This document shows positions 62,489 to 64,000 of a stretch of DNA of 64,000 nucleotides, piece by piece. This DNA comes from Methyloversatilis sp. RAC08 (GTDB lineage: Bacteria; Pseudomonadota; Gammaproteobacteria; Burkholderiales; Rhodocyclaceae), in assembly GCF_001713355.1 (NCBI RefSeq), contig NZ_CP016448.1, positions 1,860,001 to 1,924,000 of the forward strand, written 5' to 3'. A program made the translations under genes and the position numbers. Positions within the stretch are counted from its first letter, which is position 1, and each line of letters begins with the position of its first letter. Under the pieces are notes generated by a model. It was not told the origin of the DNA and ran no database searches. It saw only the letters and a list, made by a program, of their open reading frames with translations.

Positions 62489-63577
62489 GTGGAGCGCGTA
62501 TCCGATGCGTCGCTCGCAGCCTGGCTGCGGCTCACGCTGACACGCGGACTCGGGCTGGAAGCACAGCGCCGTCTGCTGTCTGCATTCGGTCCGCCGGAGC
62601 GGGTGTTCGCGGCGTCCGGCCCGGCGATCGCCGCGGCGGTCGGCGACAGGGCGGCCCGCCTGCTGGCCGCCTTCGATGACGATGCGGCGATCGCACGTAC
62701 GCTCGACTGGGCGCACCAGCAGGGCAATCACCTCGTGACGCTTGCCGACGCCGCGTATCCGCAAGCACTGCTCGAAATAGCCGACCCACCGACGCTGCTG
62801 TATGTGAAAGGCCGCGTCGAGTTGCTGAACCGGCGTGCGCTGGCCATCGTCGGTGCGCGCAACGCCACCGCACAGGGCGCGCAGACGGCCGAACAATTTG
62901 CGCGCGAATTGTCGCGCGGCGGCCTGACCATCGTCAGCGGCCTCGCGCTAGGCTGCGACGCTGCAGCCCACAACGGCGCGCTCGACGGTCCGGGTTCGAC
63001 CATTGCGGTGATCGGCACCGGTGCCGACCGCATCTACCCGCCGCGCAATCAGGAACTCGCGCGCCGCGTGGCGGCACAGGGTGCCGTGCTCAGCGAGTTT
63101 CCGCTCGGCACGCCGGCGCTGCGGGAGAACTTTCCGCGCCGCAACCGCATCATTTCCGGCCTTTCTCGTGGTGTGCTGGTGGTCGAGGCGGCAGCACGCA
63201 GCGGCACGCTCATCACCGCCCGTCTTGCCGGCGACCAGGGACGCGAGGTGTTCGCGATTCCGGGGTCCATCCACTCGCCGCTGTCCAAGGGCTGCCACCA
63301 GTTGATCCGCCAGGGGGCCAAACTGGTGGATGACGCGCGCGACATCCTGTCCGAGTTGCAGCCGGAGGTGGCTCCTGCCGGCGCTGCCGCCGCAGCACCG
63401 TTGGCTGACGACATCTCGGGGCTGCTCGATGCAATGGGCTTCGATCCGATCGGAATCGACCTGCTCGCGCAACATACCGGCTTGACGGCAGACACCCTCT
63501 CCGCCATGCTGCTTTCGCTGGAACTCGAAAGGCGGGTTGCGTTGCTGCCCGACGGGCGATTCCAGCGAATCAGGTGA
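62489..63577 (+). CDS. dprA: DNA-processing protein DprA
   Basis: A 362-residue DprA starting at GTG 62489. The N-terminal SAM-like domain (1-75) is followed by the Rossmann-type core: AIVGARNATAQG, GLTIVSGLALGCDAAAHNGAL, GTGADRIYPPRNQEL, SEFPLGTPALRENFPRRNRIISGLSRGVLVVEAAARSGTLITARLA. A winged-helix tail (about 298-362) ends the protein. DprA loads RecA on incoming single-stranded DNA in transformation. Confidence 0.96.
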   Translation: MERVSDASLAAWLRLTLTRGLGLEAQRRLLSAFGPPERVFAASGPAIAAAVGDRAARLLAAFDDDAAIARTLDWAHQQGNHLVTLADAAYPQALLEIADPPTLLYVKGRVELLNRRALAIVGARNATAQGAQTAEQFARELSRGGLTIVSGLALGCDAAAHNGALDGPGSTIAVIGTGADRIYPPRNQELARRVAAQGAVLSEFPLGTPALRENFPRRNRIISGLSRGVLVVEAAARSGTLITARLAGDQGREVFAIPGSIHSPLSKGCHQLIRQGAKLVDDARDILSELQPEVAPAGAAAAAPLADDISGLLDAMGFDPIGIDLLAQHTGLTADTLSAMLLSLELERRVALLPDGRFQRIR

Positions 63578-63655
63578 TACGGTTCGGGTCCGCCCGAGCC
63601 GGGTGACAAACCGCCGGTGGGCTTTGCCGCCAACCGGCACGCGCGGAGCCGAATC

Positions 63656-64000
63656 ATGATCGACGTTCTGGTCTATCTTTTCGAAACTTACGCGCATCTG
63701 GACAGCTATCCCGAGCCCAACCAGCTCGCACGCAAGCTCACGGCTGCCGGTTTCGAGCAGGACGAAATCGAGGAAGCCATGGGTTGGCTGTCCGGTCTTG
63801 AAAGCGCCGGTGGCGCAGACAAGCCGAAGATTGCCGAAGAAAGCCGCTCCATCCGGCTGTACTCGGCAGCGGAGCAATCGCGGCTCGACACGGAATGCCG
63901 CGGCTTCCTCTCATTCCTCGAAGATGCCGGTGCGATCAACGCCCTGACCCGTGAAATCGTGGTCGAGCGTGCGCTGGCGCTGGAGGATGACGAGGTGTCG
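63656..64000 (+). CDS. smg: Smg family protein (DUF494), truncated by the window edge
   Basis: The ATG at 63656 opens MIDVLVYLFETYAHLDSYPEPNQLARKLTAAGFEQDEIEEAMGWLSGL, the standard opening of Smg/DUF494, and stays open for 115 codons to base 64000. Family length is about 155 residues, so roughly three quarters is visible. The function is unknown; the gene commonly sits between dprA and topA, as here downstream of dprA by 78 bases. Confidence 0.93.
   Translation, partial: MIDVLVYLFETYAHLDSYPEPNQLARKLTAAGFEQDEIEEAMGWLSGLESAGGADKPKIAEESRSIRLYSAAEQSRLDTECRGFLSFLEDAGAINALTREIVVERALALEDDEVS

Overview
The window is chromosomal DNA from a betaproteobacterium, about two thirds G+C by eye. The evidence is the metX-metW pair, the def-fmt / htpX-rsmB-DUF4390-ntrY-ntrX block divergent from LysM-dprA-smg, and the DUF1840, YaeQ and PA2169 families. 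A quinoprotein dehydrogenase and a PHB depolymerase-type esterase would fit a Rhodocyclales-type organism such as Methyloversatilis, but the genus is only a guess. I see no insertion sequence, prophage, CRISPR array, tRNA or rRNA. Genes are tightly packed, often overlap by 1-8 bases, and several begin with TTG or GTG.

Bases 1-6660: the acyltransferase end of an MFS-acyltransferase fusion, a large DUF2339 membrane protein with a coupled DUF3617 protein, a TonB-like proline-rich protein, a small secreted protein, an L,D-transpeptidase and a 24-residue membrane peptide. Bases 6685-11658 (minus): BON lipoprotein, alpha/beta hydrolase, AsmA-type protein, ribbon-helix-helix regulator, PHB depolymerase-type esterase. 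Bases 11838-16989: ClpP-like protease, YaeQ, a small protein, YaiI, then metX-metW, YbjQ and YebC. A promoter, a SAM-II riboswitch and a terminator hairpin lie in series before metX.

Bases 17134-23159: a barrel protein, a small phosphate-binding-type protein and a membrane diguanylate cyclase form one translationally coupled unit. An 81-bp tandem repeat, a HerA-like ATPase and a DMT transporter without a normal start codon follow. Bases 23163-28071: a three-gene phosphorelay with no DNA-binding output. Bases 28250-33037: ChaN plus an M1-like peptidase, an Hpt protein, an oxidoreductase-like small protein, DUF1840 and a ROK kinase. Bases 33146-35554: a bufferin (copper metallophore RiPP) operon. 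Bases 35682-41144: a small barrel protein, a three-domain QueD-like protein, an acetyltransferase, a chemoreceptor and a PA2169 protein.

Bases 41437-48689: quinoprotein dehydrogenase, dnaE, WbuC cupin, OmpR-type regulator and mscL. Bases 48919-52844: a second AsmA protein, a REP-like inverted repeat, a GlcG/HbpS protein and a formate/nitrite-type channel. Bases 52902-61110 (minus): def-fmt, then htpX-DUF2237-rsmB-DUF4390-ntrY-ntrX, with a heat-shock-like promoter before htpX and an NtrX whose AAA+ domain is degenerate. Bases 61440-64000: LysM protein, dprA and the start of smg.

The strongest unusual items are the complete SAM-II switch of metXW, the bufferin operon, the triplicated PTPS-fold protein, the ATPase-dead NtrX and the 81-bp repeat.
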